Assembly: GCF_019679435.2 (NCBI RefSeq)
Contig: NZ_CP139781.1
Location: 4,584,001 to 4,648,000 of the forward strand
DNA from: Actomonas aquatica
GTDB taxonomy: Bacteria; Verrucomicrobiota; Verrucomicrobiia; Opitutales; Opitutaceae
Direction of reading: 5' to 3'
DNA length: 64,000 nucleotides
In this document: piece after piece, positions 34,625 through 43,311 of the stretch
Layout of the letters: each line of letters opens with the position of its first letter
How positions within the stretch are numbered: position 1 is the stretch's first letter
Position numbers and translations under genes: made by a program
Notes under the pieces: model-generated
What the model was told of the DNA's origin: nothing
What the model saw: only the letters and a program-made list of their open reading frames with translations
Databases searched by the model: none

Positions 34625-37242
34625 GCTTCCTCCCGATCTGACGGCAGGTTGGCGGCCCAGTGGCCGACGCCGTAGCCGACAAGTGCGCCAAAACCGATGA
34701 CGGCGGCGGCGAAGCCGGCGAGGCTGAACCACGGCCAGTCGCTCTGCAGGGTCCAGCCGAAGGACTGTTTGTTGATCACGGTGATGAGCAGCCAACCCAG
34801 GGCGAGGCTGAGCACGGTGCCGCCGGCGGCGGCGGCGAGCGCGATGGCACCGCCCTCGGTAGCAGTAGCGCGGGCGATTTGCGGGCGGGTGAAGCCGATC
34901 GCGCGCAAGGTGGCGAGTTCGTCGCGGCGCTCCCAGAGCACGCTGATGAGCGTGAGGGCGAGGCCGATGAGGGCGACGATCACGGCGATGATCTCGAGGG
35001 CGTAGGTGATGGCGAAGGTTTGGCGGAAGACCCGCAGCACCTCCGCGCGCAGGTTACTGTTGGTGTAGATGAGCAAGCCCGGGTGGGCGGCCATAAGTTC
35101 GGCGCGCACGGCCTCGGCGGCAAAACCCTCGCGGAGATTGAGGGCGACGTTGGCGACGGCGGTTTCGCCAAACCACGCGACGTAGTGGGCGCGGTCGATC
35201 ATGAGCGAACCCTGTTCGTTGCCGTAGTCGGCATAAACGCCGGCGATGCGCAGCGACTGCGGTCCGGCGGGCGTGGGCAGGAGCACGGTGTCGCCGCGGC
35301 GCAGTTGAAAACGTTCGGTGAAACTCTCGCTGACCAAAGCCAAGTCGGCGTTACGCGTGCGGTCCCAGATGGCCTCATCGGTCGGCGGCTGGACCCACGA
35401 GGCGTGGTTGCGGTAAACGGCGGTGGCGAGGTCGGTGGCGGTGAGGGTGGTGCGCAGGCCGTTGAGCTCGATGCGGTCGCCGGCGAGCACGTTGCCTTCG
35501 CGCACGGCGGGGTGGTGGAGCAGAGCGCGCCACACCGGCTCGGCGATGCGGGCGTCGGTGGACGCGGAGCGACTGCCTTGGCTGGAAATGTAGAGGTCGG
35601 CGCGCAGGGATTGTTCGATCCAGCCGCGCACGGTGGTTTCGAAACTGGCGACCATGCTGGCCATACCGCCGCTCATGGCGAAGGCGGCGAGCAGCGCGGC
35701 GACGGCGAGGCGATGGCGACCGGAGGGGCGGCGCAGTTGGCTGGCACCCACGGCGAGGCTGGGGCTGTCGGGTCGCAGACGACGCAGCCAGGCGCCGATG
35801 CGCGGTAGGCAGGCGGCGGATACGACGCCCATGCCGAGGATGCCGAGAAAGGCGGCGGCGTAACCGGCCAGCGGGAAACGCACCCCGGGGCCGAGGTGCA
35901 CGGGCGGCAGGCGGGTGAGCGCGGCGGCGAGCACGAGCAAACAGAGGGCGGCCGGCCAATGGCGCAGCAGGCGCGGCCCGGGATCGGCTTCGCCGGCGCG
36001 CACTAGCACCTGCGCGGGAGGCGTGCGAGCGGCGGAACGGGCCGGGGCCCAACCGGCGACAAGGGCGGCAACCAAACCGAGCAGCAAGCCGATGAGGGTT
36101 TCGGTCGTGGTGAGGTGAGCGGCCTGCACCGTGGTGGTGAAGTAGAGCGCGTTAACCGTCTCGCCGACGGCCCGCACGGAGACTTGGGCCCCGGCCCAGC
36201 CCAGCAGCAGACCCAGCGCGCCGCCGACGAGTCCGAGCAAGGCAGCTTCGACCAGCCAGGCGCGTTGAATGCTGGCGGGGCTCACGCCGAGGCTGCGCAA
36301 GGTGGCGATCTCCCCGCGGCGACGCGTGACCGCGCCATCGAGGGCTTGGAAGATGAGGTAGAGGCCCACAACGAGGGCGATGAGGGAAAGGATGGTGAGG
36401 TTGAGGCGAAAGGCCTCGGTCATGGTGGCGGCGGTCTCGCGCGAGCTGCCGGGCGTGTCGACGACCCAACGGGTGCCGTCGGAGCTCCACGCCTGCAGCT
36501 GGCGACCGAGCTCGGCGCGGCGGGCGCTGGCGTTGAAACCCGGTTCGACCACAAACTCGATGCGATCGAGGCGACCGTTGCGGCCGGCGAGTTGCTGCAG
36601 GTGGGGCAGGTCGAGGATGAGAAGCTCGGCGGGCGGTTGGGGGCGTTCCGCGGCGGATGGGATGAGGCCGGCGATGGGCAGGGCGCGGGGCTCACCGTTG
36701 ATGATGAGGGTGACCGTATCGCCGGGCTGGATACCGGCGGCGGGGCTGGCCCAGGCGCGCGGGCCTTGGCGGAAGAGGTCCCAGAAACCGGCCTCGGGAT
36801 CGGTGTCACTTTGGAAGAAGCCGGCGCCGATTTCTTGTTGGAAATCGAGGTTGGCGAGGCTGACGAGGTCGATGCCGAGCAGGCGGAAGAGCGGTGGCTG
36901 GCCGGGGGCGGGGTCGGCGGGGGCGGCGGTGGTTTCGACCACCGGGATAAGGTGGACGGGAGCGGAGCCGAGTTGCTGGCGGAGTTCACTGAGGACGGAG
37001 ACGGGCAGATCGCCGGCGGGGGCGCGGATGATCCAGTCGGACTCGCCGGTGAGGGTGTCGGTGAAATGGGAGAACGACGATACGGCGGCGCGGTTGGCGA
37101 GGCGCACGGACACGAACACGGCGACACCGAGGGCGAGGATGAGCACCAACAACGCGGAGCCGCCGGGCGCGAGCAGCCAGTGGCGGGCGGCGAAGCGGCG
37201 CAGCAACAGCGGCCAGACAGCGGTGGGGGTGATGGTGCGCAT
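34621..37242 (-). CDS. ABC transporter permease, duplicated FtsX/MacB type (AttF/AttG-like)
   Basis: 873 aa. Two FtsX-type blocks, each with three closing helices (about 290-400 and 755-860), plus helices at about 22-44, 435-475 and 515-535, and large periplasmic loops (about 50-280 and 560-740). EIATLRSLGVSPASI and ELATLRAIGFTRPQI are the two coupling-helix motifs. One polypeptide thus supplies both halves. Works with the ATPase at 37260 (17 nt apart) and the lipocalin protein at 33497 (overlapping). Probably moves a hydrophobic molecule or lipoprotein out of the inner membrane (inference). Confidence 0.87.
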   Translation of the reverse strand: MRTITPTAVWPLLLRRFAARHWLLAPGGSALLVLILALGVAVFVSVRLANRAAVSSFSHFTDTLTGESDWIIRAPAGDLPVSVLSELRQQLGSAPVHLIPVVETTAAPADPAPGQPPLFRLLGIDLVSLANLDFQQEIGAGFFQSDTDPEAGFWDLFRQGPRAWASPAAGIQPGDTVTLIINGEPRALPIAGLIPSAAERPQPPAELLILDLPHLQQLAGRNGRLDRIEFVVEPGFNASARRAELGRQLQAWSSDGTRWVVDTPGSSRETAATMTEAFRLNLTILSLIALVVGLYLIFQALDGAVTRRRGEIATLRSLGVSPASIQRAWLVEAALLGLVGGALGLLLGWAGAQVSVRAVGETVNALYFTTTVQAAHLTTTETLIGLLLGLVAALVAGWAPARSAARTPPAQVLVRAGEADPGPRLLRHWPAALCLLVLAAALTRLPPVHLGPGVRFPLAGYAAAFLGILGMGVVSAACLPRIGAWLRRLRPDSPSLAVGASQLRRPSGRHRLAVAALLAAFAMSGGMASMVASFETTVRGWIEQSLRADLYISSQGSRSASTDARIAEPVWRALLHHPAVREGNVLAGDRIELNGLRTTLTATDLATAVYRNHASWVQPPTDEAIWDRTRNADLALVSESFTERFQLRRGDTVLLPTPAGPQSLRIAGVYADYGNEQGSLMIDRAHYVAWFGETAVANVALNLREGFAAEAVRAELMAAHPGLLIYTNSNLRAEVLRVFRQTFAITYALEIIAVIVALIGLALTLISVLWERRDELATLRAIGFTRPQIARATATEGGAIALAAAAGGTVLSLALGWLLITVINKQSFGWTLQSDWPWFSLAGFAAAVIGFGALVGYGVGHWAANLPSDREEA

Positions 37243-37259
37243 GACGGGCGGACTCGGAC

Positions 37260-37952
37260 TCAGGCGGCCGTAGTGGTGCGCTCGATACGGCCGTCGAGCA
37301 GGTGGATGCGACGGTGGCAGATGGCGGCGGCCTCCTCGCTGTGGGTGACCAGCACGAGGGCGGTGGAGGTGGCGTCAGTCAGCTCGCGGAGAAGGGCGAG
37401 GATGCGTTCACCGTTGGCGGAATCGAGGTTGCCGGTCGGTTCGTCGGCGAGGAGGACGGCGGGTTGGTGGACGAGGGCGCGGGCGATGGCGGCGCGTTGT
37501 TGTTCGCCGCCGGAGAGTTGGCCCGGGCGGGCGTCGGCGCGGTGGGTGAGGCCGACGCGCTCAATGAGGTCGGCGACGCGGGGGCGGCGATCGGCGGCGG
37601 GCGCGCCGAGAAGCTGGAGGGGCAGCTCGATATTTTCGGCGACGGAGAGGGTGGGCAGCAGGTGGAAAAACTGGAAGACGGTGCCGATTTGTTCGCGGCG
37701 AAGGAGCGCGAGGGCGGACTCGGAAAGCTGGTCGAGGGCGTGGCCGGCGAGGGTGATGGTGCCGGCGTCGGCGCGGTCGACGCCGCCGAGGCAGTTGAGC
37801 AACGTGGTTTTGCCGCTGCCGGACGGGCCGGTGAGGGCGAGGCGTTCGCCGGCGGTCACGCTCAGGTCGATGCCGTCGAGGACGGTGCGCGGACCATAGG
37901 TCTTGCGCAGGCCGTGGCAGGTGAGAACCGGGGCGGAGGGGGACGCGGGCAT
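37260..37952 (-). CDS. ABC transporter ATP-binding protein (LolD/MacB-like)
   Basis: 230 aa. Walker A GPSGSGKTT (about 42-50), Q-loop GTVFQFFHLLPTLSVAEN, signature LSGGEQQR, Walker B VLLADEPTGNLD, and the switch His in VTHSEEA. The sequence type matches ATPases that serve FtsX-like permeases. First gene of the three-gene cassette ATPase-permease-AttH. Confidence 0.92.
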   Translation of the reverse strand: MPASPSAPVLTCHGLRKTYGPRTVLDGIDLSVTAGERLALTGPSGSGKTTLLNCLGGVDRADAGTITLAGHALDQLSESALALLRREQIGTVFQFFHLLPTLSVAENIELPLQLLGAPAADRRPRVADLIERVGLTHRADARPGQLSGGEQQRAAIARALVHQPAVLLADEPTGNLDSANGERILALLRELTDATSTALVLVTHSEEAAAICHRRIHLLDGRIERTTTAA

Positions 37953-38004
37953 ACGCCCGGGATTTAAAGGAAACCGGGCGCAGATTGCGAACGCGGGGCG
38001 GTGA

Positions 38005-40434
38005 TTATTCGGTGCGCAGGGCCTCGGTCGGGGCGACCTTGGTGGCGCGACGGGCGGGCAGCCAACAAGCGGAAAGGCCCACCAGCACGAGGACGCTGGT
38101 CACGGCGCCGAAGAGCACGGGGTCGGTCGCGCCGGTGCCGATGAGCACGCCGGCGCTGGCGAGGAGTTTGGTGGCACCGAAGGCGCCGGCGAGGCCCACG
38201 ATGAGGCCGATGGCGAGTTGACCGAGTCCGCGGCCGAGCACGAGGCGGGCGATGTTGGTGGTGGTCGCGCCGAGCGCCATACGGATGCCGATCTCGCGGG
38301 TGCGGCGGGCGGTCTGGTGGGCGATGACGCCGTAGATGCCGACGGCGGCCATGAGCAGGCCGGTGGCGGCGAAGACGGAGAACACGGTGCCGAAGACGCG
38401 CAGGAACCAGATGGAGCGATCTAGCCCGACGACGAACGGTTGCACCTGGAAGAGCGGCAGATCGGCGTCGATGGCTTGCACGGTGCTGCGCACGGGCAGG
38501 GCGAGCGCGGCGGGATCGGTGTGGGTGCGGACGATGAGGCCGGCCCAGCCCCAAGGTTGTTGGCGGTAGGAAATGAAGAAGGCGGGCGGGGCGTCGGCGT
38601 TGGTGGGGTTTTGTTCGAGGTCGCCGGAGACGCCCACGACGGTCATCCACGGTTGGGGCTCATTGTCCTGGGGCTCGATGAAGCGGAAACGTTGGCCGAT
38701 GGGATCGGCGTCGGGCCAGTGGCGCTGGGCAAAGGACTGGGTGATGACGGTCGCCTCGCTGCCGGGTTGCCCGTCGGTTTCGTTGAACTCGCGCCCGCGC
38801 AGCAGCGGCAGGTTGATGACCCGCAGGTAGTCGGGCGACGCGACCACGATGGTGCCCTCGAGCTTGGCGGTGGCGTCGGCGGGTTGGGGGCGGCCCTCGA
38901 TCTCGATGACGCGCTGGTGGTGGTCCATGCCGGGGAAGGCGTTGGTCACGGCGGCGGCGGTGACGCCGGGCAGAGCGCGAAGCTGGGGCAGGAGGGTATC
39001 CACAAACTGGCGACGGGCGTCGGGTTGTTCGTAGCGTTCGCTCTCGCGTTCGGGGAGCTGGACGCGGGCGGTGAGCAGCGTGTCGGGCTGCACGAAGGCG
39101 TTGAGTTCCTGGGCGAGGAATAGGCTGCGGATCATCGCGCCGGCGCCGGCGAGGAGCACGACGGTGAGCGCGAACTGCATGATGACGAGGGCGCCGCTGA
39201 GGCGGTTGCGGCCGGAGCCGGCACCGGGGGAGCCGTCTTTGATGGCGGTGGAAAGGTCGACGCGGGAGGAGCGCAGGGCGGGGGCGAGGCCGAAGATGAT
39301 GCCGCTGGCGATGGTGATGGCGGCGAAGTAACCGACGGCGACCCAGTCCAACTCGAACTGAATCCAGTAAGGGCGGCCGACGTTGGTGGTGGCCTCGTCG
39401 AAGAGGGAGACGCCGAGACCGGTGAAGGCGAAACCGAGCAGTCCGCCGATGACGCTGAGCAGCACGCTCTCGATGAGGAGTTGGCGGATGAGTTGGCGAC
39501 GGGAGGCACCGACGGCGGCGCGCACGGCGATCTCACGGCCGCGGCTGATGGCGCGGGCGAGCATCATGTTGGCGACGTTGGCGCAGGCGATGAGCAGGAC
39601 AAAACCGACGGCGCCGAGCATCATGAGGAAGATGACCTTGATGGGGCCACCGTTGTAGGTCTCGTGGAAGGAGCGCACGACGGCGCCGAGGTTTTTATTG
39701 GTGTCGGGGAATTCGGTGGCGAGGCGACCCATGATGACATTGAGGTCGGCGTTGGCCTCGGCGATGGACACGCCGGGTTGGCGGACGCCGTAGAGCATGA
39801 GCGAGCGGTTGTCGCGTTTGTCGATGGCCGGGGTCGGGCGGAGCGGGGCCCAGAGCTCCTCCTGGTTGGGGAAACGGAAACCCGGCGGCATGACGCCGAC
39901 GATGGTGGCGGGATGGCCATCGAGGCGGACGGTGCGGCCGATGACGGCACGGTCGCCGCCGTAGCGGTTTTGCCAGAGGTCGTGGGAGAGCATGAGCACG
40001 ATCTCGGCGCCGGCCGCGCTGTCGGCGGCGTTGAAACTGCGGCCGAGGAGGGGCGGTTGGCCGATCGTGGCGAAGAGGCCGGAGGAGACCCAGGCGAAGT
40101 TGGTGCGCTCTGGCGGCAGGTCGGTTTCGGAGATGACCGCGCGCACATCGTTGATGGCCTCGAGGGCCTCGAAGGTGTGGTTGGCGGCCCGCAGCTCTTG
40201 GAATTCGGGCCAGGAAACGGCGCGGCGCTGGCTGGGGTCCTCGGTGTTTTGGAGGAGGACGGTGACGAGGCGATCGCCGCCGGCGACGGGCACCGGTTTA
40301 AAGAGGACGGCGTTAACGAGGGTGAAGACGGTGGAGTTGATGCCGATGCCGAGCGCGAGGGTGGCGATGATCGCGGCGGAGAACCAGCGGTGCTTGGTGA
40401 GCATGCGCAGGGCGAAGCGGAGGTCTTGGAGCAT
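38005..40434 (-). CDS. ADOP-type ABC permease (MacB_PCD + 2x FtsX)
   Basis: 809 aa. Starts MLQDLRFALRMLTKHRWFSAAIIATLALGIGIN, the hallmark of 'acidobacterial duplicated orphan permeases'. Two MacB_PCD periplasmic regions (about 50-250 and 465-660) and two FtsX blocks (GREIAVRAAVGASRRQLIRQ; TREIGIRMALGATTTNIARL). ADOP genes usually lack their own ATPase; the adjacent ATPase gene is 52 nt further on the same strand but belongs to the Att-type cassette. Substrate unknown. Confidence 0.88.
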   Translation of the reverse strand: MLQDLRFALRMLTKHRWFSAAIIATLALGIGINSTVFTLVNAVLFKPVPVAGGDRLVTVLLQNTEDPSQRRAVSWPEFQELRAANHTFEALEAINDVRAVISETDLPPERTNFAWVSSGLFATIGQPPLLGRSFNAADSAAGAEIVLMLSHDLWQNRYGGDRAVIGRTVRLDGHPATIVGVMPPGFRFPNQEELWAPLRPTPAIDKRDNRSLMLYGVRQPGVSIAEANADLNVIMGRLATEFPDTNKNLGAVVRSFHETYNGGPIKVIFLMMLGAVGFVLLIACANVANMMLARAISRGREIAVRAAVGASRRQLIRQLLIESVLLSVIGGLLGFAFTGLGVSLFDEATTNVGRPYWIQFELDWVAVGYFAAITIASGIIFGLAPALRSSRVDLSTAIKDGSPGAGSGRNRLSGALVIMQFALTVVLLAGAGAMIRSLFLAQELNAFVQPDTLLTARVQLPERESERYEQPDARRQFVDTLLPQLRALPGVTAAAVTNAFPGMDHHQRVIEIEGRPQPADATAKLEGTIVVASPDYLRVINLPLLRGREFNETDGQPGSEATVITQSFAQRHWPDADPIGQRFRFIEPQDNEPQPWMTVVGVSGDLEQNPTNADAPPAFFISYRQQPWGWAGLIVRTHTDPAALALPVRSTVQAIDADLPLFQVQPFVVGLDRSIWFLRVFGTVFSVFAATGLLMAAVGIYGVIAHQTARRTREIGIRMALGATTTNIARLVLGRGLGQLAIGLIVGLAGAFGATKLLASAGVLIGTGATDPVLFGAVTSVLVLVGLSACWLPARRATKVAPTEALRTE

Positions 40435-40517
40435 GGCGGGGTTACCCGCGGGCGGCGGGCAAAGTCGCAACTTTTTGGCTGAAGTTGCGAAATCGAGGCG
40501 GTGCGTATGTTGGGCGC

Positions 40518-41303
40518 ATGTTGCGTATCCTCCGAATTGCCCTGCTGGGGCTCACCACGACGGCGCTCGCCATGGCGACGCTCGAGACCAAGACCGTGCG
40601 TTACGACCTCGATGGCACGACCTTTGAGAGCACGATCGTTTACGACGCCCACACGGCGAAGCCGTTGCCCGGCATCCTGATGGTGCCCAACTGGATGGGG
40701 CCGACGGAGAACGCGCTGGAGAAGGCCAAGATGGTCGCGGGCTACGGCTACGTGGTGATGATCACCGACATGTATGGGGTCGACGTGCGGCCGACCAACG
40801 GCGGCGAAGCGGCGCAGGCGGCGGGGTTTGTGCGCGGGGATCGGGCCCTGATGCGGGCGCGGGCGGCCAAGGGCCTCGAAGTGCTGCGCGGGGAGGGGCA
40901 CGACGTCGGGCTCGATCGCGAAAAGGTGGCGGCGATCGGTTTTTGTTTTGGGGGCGGCACGGTGCTGGAGCTGGGACGCAGCGGGGCGGATCTCGCGGCG
41001 GTGGTGTCGTTCCATGGCGACCTGGTGTCGCCGACGCTGGAGGCTGATGCGGCTAACACGCAGGCCAAGGTTCTGGTGTTGCACGGCGCGGCCGACCCGT
41101 ATGTGCCGCGCGCTGACGTGGAGCGTTTTACGGCCGCGATGCTGGCGACCGAGGTGGATTGGCAGCTGGTGGAATACAGCCAGACGGTGCACTCCTTCAC
41201 CAATCCTGAGGCGGCGGCAGCCGGGCAGTCGGAGTATAATCCGGTGAGCGCGGCGCGGGCCTTTGTCGCGATGCGGGCGTTGCTGGATGAGATTTGGGAC
41301 TAA
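40518..41303 (+). CDS. Dienelactone hydrolase family protein
   Basis: 261 aa alpha/beta hydrolase with the triad Cys143 (IGFCFGGGTVLE), Asp193 (HGAADPYVP) and His225 (VHSFTNP). The Cys nucleophile is the family hallmark. The N-terminus (LRILRIALLGLTTTALAMA) is hydrophobic and probably a signal peptide, so the enzyme acts in the periplasm. Substrate unknown; not necessarily dienelactones. ATG 40518 chosen. Confidence 0.87.
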   Translation: MLRILRIALLGLTTTALAMATLETKTVRYDLDGTTFESTIVYDAHTAKPLPGILMVPNWMGPTENALEKAKMVAGYGYVVMITDMYGVDVRPTNGGEAAQAAGFVRGDRALMRARAAKGLEVLRGEGHDVGLDREKVAAIGFCFGGGTVLELGRSGADLAAVVSFHGDLVSPTLEADAANTQAKVLVLHGAADPYVPRADVERFTAAMLATEVDWQLVEYSQTVHSFTNPEAAAAGQSEYNPVSAARAFVAMRALLDEIWD

Positions 41304-41340
41304 CGCACGGTTCGGGCGGGAGACGCGCAGGGTCCAACGA

Positions 41341-41358
41341 TAGACGAATTTCCGTCTA
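41341..41358. promoter_or_regulatory. Inverted repeat upstream of the GH43 gene (possible operator)
   Basis: TAGACGAATTTCCGTCTA: 6-bp arms TAGACG / CGTCTA around a 6-nt centre, 37 nt before the GH43 start. Size and place fit a repressor site; no regulator gene is next to it. Confidence 0.35.
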
Positions 41359-41394
41359 GCCATTGCGGGCGGATGGGGAAGGTTCGTTGGCTCC

Positions 41395-42351
41395 ATGTCG
41401 GATAAGCCCCTCATCACGCACCTGTTCACCGCCGATCCCTCGGCCCACGTTTTCAACGGCCGCATTTACGTGTATCCGTCGCACGACCGGGAGACGGATC
41501 AGCCGACGAACGACAACGGTGACCAATACGACATGGTCGACTACCACGTCTTCTCGATGGACGAGGTGGGCGGCGAGGTGACGGATCACGGCGTGGCGTT
41601 GAAGCTCGAGGACATTGCCTGGGCGAAGACGCAATTGTGGGCCCCGGATGCGGCGGAGAAGGACGGCAAATACTACTTCTACTTTCCGGCGCGCGATGCG
41701 GAGGGAATTTTCCGTCTCGGCGTCGCGGTGGGCGACAAACCCGAGGGGCCGTTCGTGGCCGAGCCCGAGCCGATCAAAGGCAGTTACTCCATCGATCCGG
41801 CGTCGTTTGTGGACGAGGACGGCGAAGCTTACGTGTATTTTGGCGGCATCTGGGGCGGTCAGCTGCAGCAATGGTCGGGCAATCAACACGACCCGAAGGG
41901 CGAAGAGCCGACCGGTGATGTGCCGGCGATCGGTCCGCGCGTGGCGAAGCTCACGCCCGACATGAAGCAGTTTGCCGAGGAGGTGCGGGAGATTCAGATC
42001 CTCGACGAAAACGGCGCACCGTTGAAGGCCAGTGACCACGACCGCCGTTACTTCGAAGGGCCGTGGATGCACAAATACAACGGCCGGTATTACCTCTCTT
42101 ATTCGACCGGCGACACGCACTACCTGGTGTATGCGACGGCCGACAATCCTTACGGACCGTTCACCTATGGTGGTCGCATCCTCGAGCCGGTGATCGGCTG
42201 GACGACGCATCATTCCATCGTCGAGCACAACGGCCGCTGGTGGCTCTTCCACCACGACTCATCGCTGTCGAATGGCGTGAACCACCTGCGCTGCGTGAAG
42301 GTGAAGGAGCTGTTCTACGACGAGGCCGGCAACATCAAGCCGGTGAGCTGA
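41395..42351 (+). CDS. Glycoside hydrolase family 43 protein (beta-xylosidase/arabinofuranosidase type)
   Basis: 318 aa five-bladed propeller enzyme. Candidate catalytic residues are Asp14 (TADPSAHVFNGRIYVYPSHD; general base), Asp134 (SIDPASFVDEDG; pKa modulator) and Glu221 (RYFEGPWMHKYNGRYYLSYS; general acid). No signal peptide, so it would act on oligosaccharides taken up into the cell. Preceded by a small inverted repeat. The only carbohydrate-degrading enzyme recognised in the window. Confidence 0.9.
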   Translation: MSDKPLITHLFTADPSAHVFNGRIYVYPSHDRETDQPTNDNGDQYDMVDYHVFSMDEVGGEVTDHGVALKLEDIAWAKTQLWAPDAAEKDGKYYFYFPARDAEGIFRLGVAVGDKPEGPFVAEPEPIKGSYSIDPASFVDEDGEAYVYFGGIWGGQLQQWSGNQHDPKGEEPTGDVPAIGPRVAKLTPDMKQFAEEVREIQILDENGAPLKASDHDRRYFEGPWMHKYNGRYYLSYSTGDTHYLVYATADNPYGPFTYGGRILEPVIGWTTHHSIVEHNGRWWLFHHDSSLSNGVNHLRCVKVKELFYDEAGNIKPVS

Positions 42352-42457
42352 GCGGGGCTGGACGGGGTTGGGCTGAGCTGAACGGCGGCTCGTTATACCA
42401 ATTGGCTTAAACCCGACGGTTGGTCGGGGGCCGGTGCGTCGTGGAGCATCGCGGGCG

Positions 42458-43195
42458 ATGCACACGGACAGCGATGGTTTGCGATGGCGACAGCGATGGC
42501 GATGGCGGGGCTGGATTCGGGGCGCGCTGCTGGGCGGACTCGGATGGTTGGTCGCCGGGGTCGGGGCTGCGGAGGCGAGGGCAGACGACTCCCAACTGAG
42601 GGTGGGGTCGGTTGTGACCCAACCGCTGGCCGCGCGCTTGAATGCGGTATGGCGGGCGGAGCTGCGTTTTGATGACAACGTGCGGCGGGTCGACAGCACG
42701 CTGGAGCGGGCGTCGCTGGCGTGGCGGGTGGGCGGACCTACGCAGTTGAGCGCCGACCTGACGCACGTGAACGTGCGGCGGCAGGATCCGTTGAGCGGCG
42801 ACACGATCAACGCTGAACAAGTCTGGGTGGGCGTGGGCCAGAGCAGTCGTTGGTGGCTGGGCGAAAGCTGGGGCGTGGCGTTGCGCGACACGTTGCGGTG
42901 GCGGTATCTCGACAGCCGGGGCAGTCCGACTGTGATGACGCGCCACTACGGCGAACTCACTTGGCGGACCGGGCGGGGACCGCGCGGGCTGCAGCAACTT
43001 TATTGTGGGTTTGAGTGGTTTGCGGCGCTGAGTAACAAGCCTCGGCCGGAGCACTGGATCACGCCGCTGGGAGCGCGGATTCGCGGCGGTGAGCATTGGT
43101 CGGCGAACGTGTATTATTTCATCCGCAACCGGAAGTTTGCCGACGGCTGGCAACGGCAGCACGTGCTGGGCACGTTTTTGAACTGGCAGCTGTGA
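42458..43195 (+). CDS. DUF2490 family outer-membrane-like protein
   Basis: 245 aa. The N-terminus (WIRGALLGGLGWLVAGVGAAEARA) is a signal peptide. The mature part has alternating strands ending in aromatic residues (AELRFDDNVRRVDSTLERASLAWRV, LHGELTWRTGRGP-like segments, WSANVYYFIRNRKFADGWQRQHVLGTFLNWQL), as in DUF2490 beta-barrels. Function unknown. ATG 42458 preferred to a GTG at 42434. Independent of the preceding gene (106-nt gap). Confidence 0.7.
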   Translation: MHTDSDGLRWRQRWRWRGWIRGALLGGLGWLVAGVGAAEARADDSQLRVGSVVTQPLAARLNAVWRAELRFDDNVRRVDSTLERASLAWRVGGPTQLSADLTHVNVRRQDPLSGDTINAEQVWVGVGQSSRWWLGESWGVALRDTLRWRYLDSRGSPTVMTRHYGELTWRTGRGPRGLQQLYCGFEWFAALSNKPRPEHWITPLGARIRGGEHWSANVYYFIRNRKFADGWQRQHVLGTFLNWQL

Positions 43196-43311
43196 GGCGC
43201 GGTGGAGATGTGGGGGGGGGACGCCTGACGGGAGAATAGCGGACGCTCCGCTTAGCGCTTGGCAGGGGGGGAGGGGTGACGCAGGTTGCTTGCGCTTCCC
43301 TCTTTTTGCTT

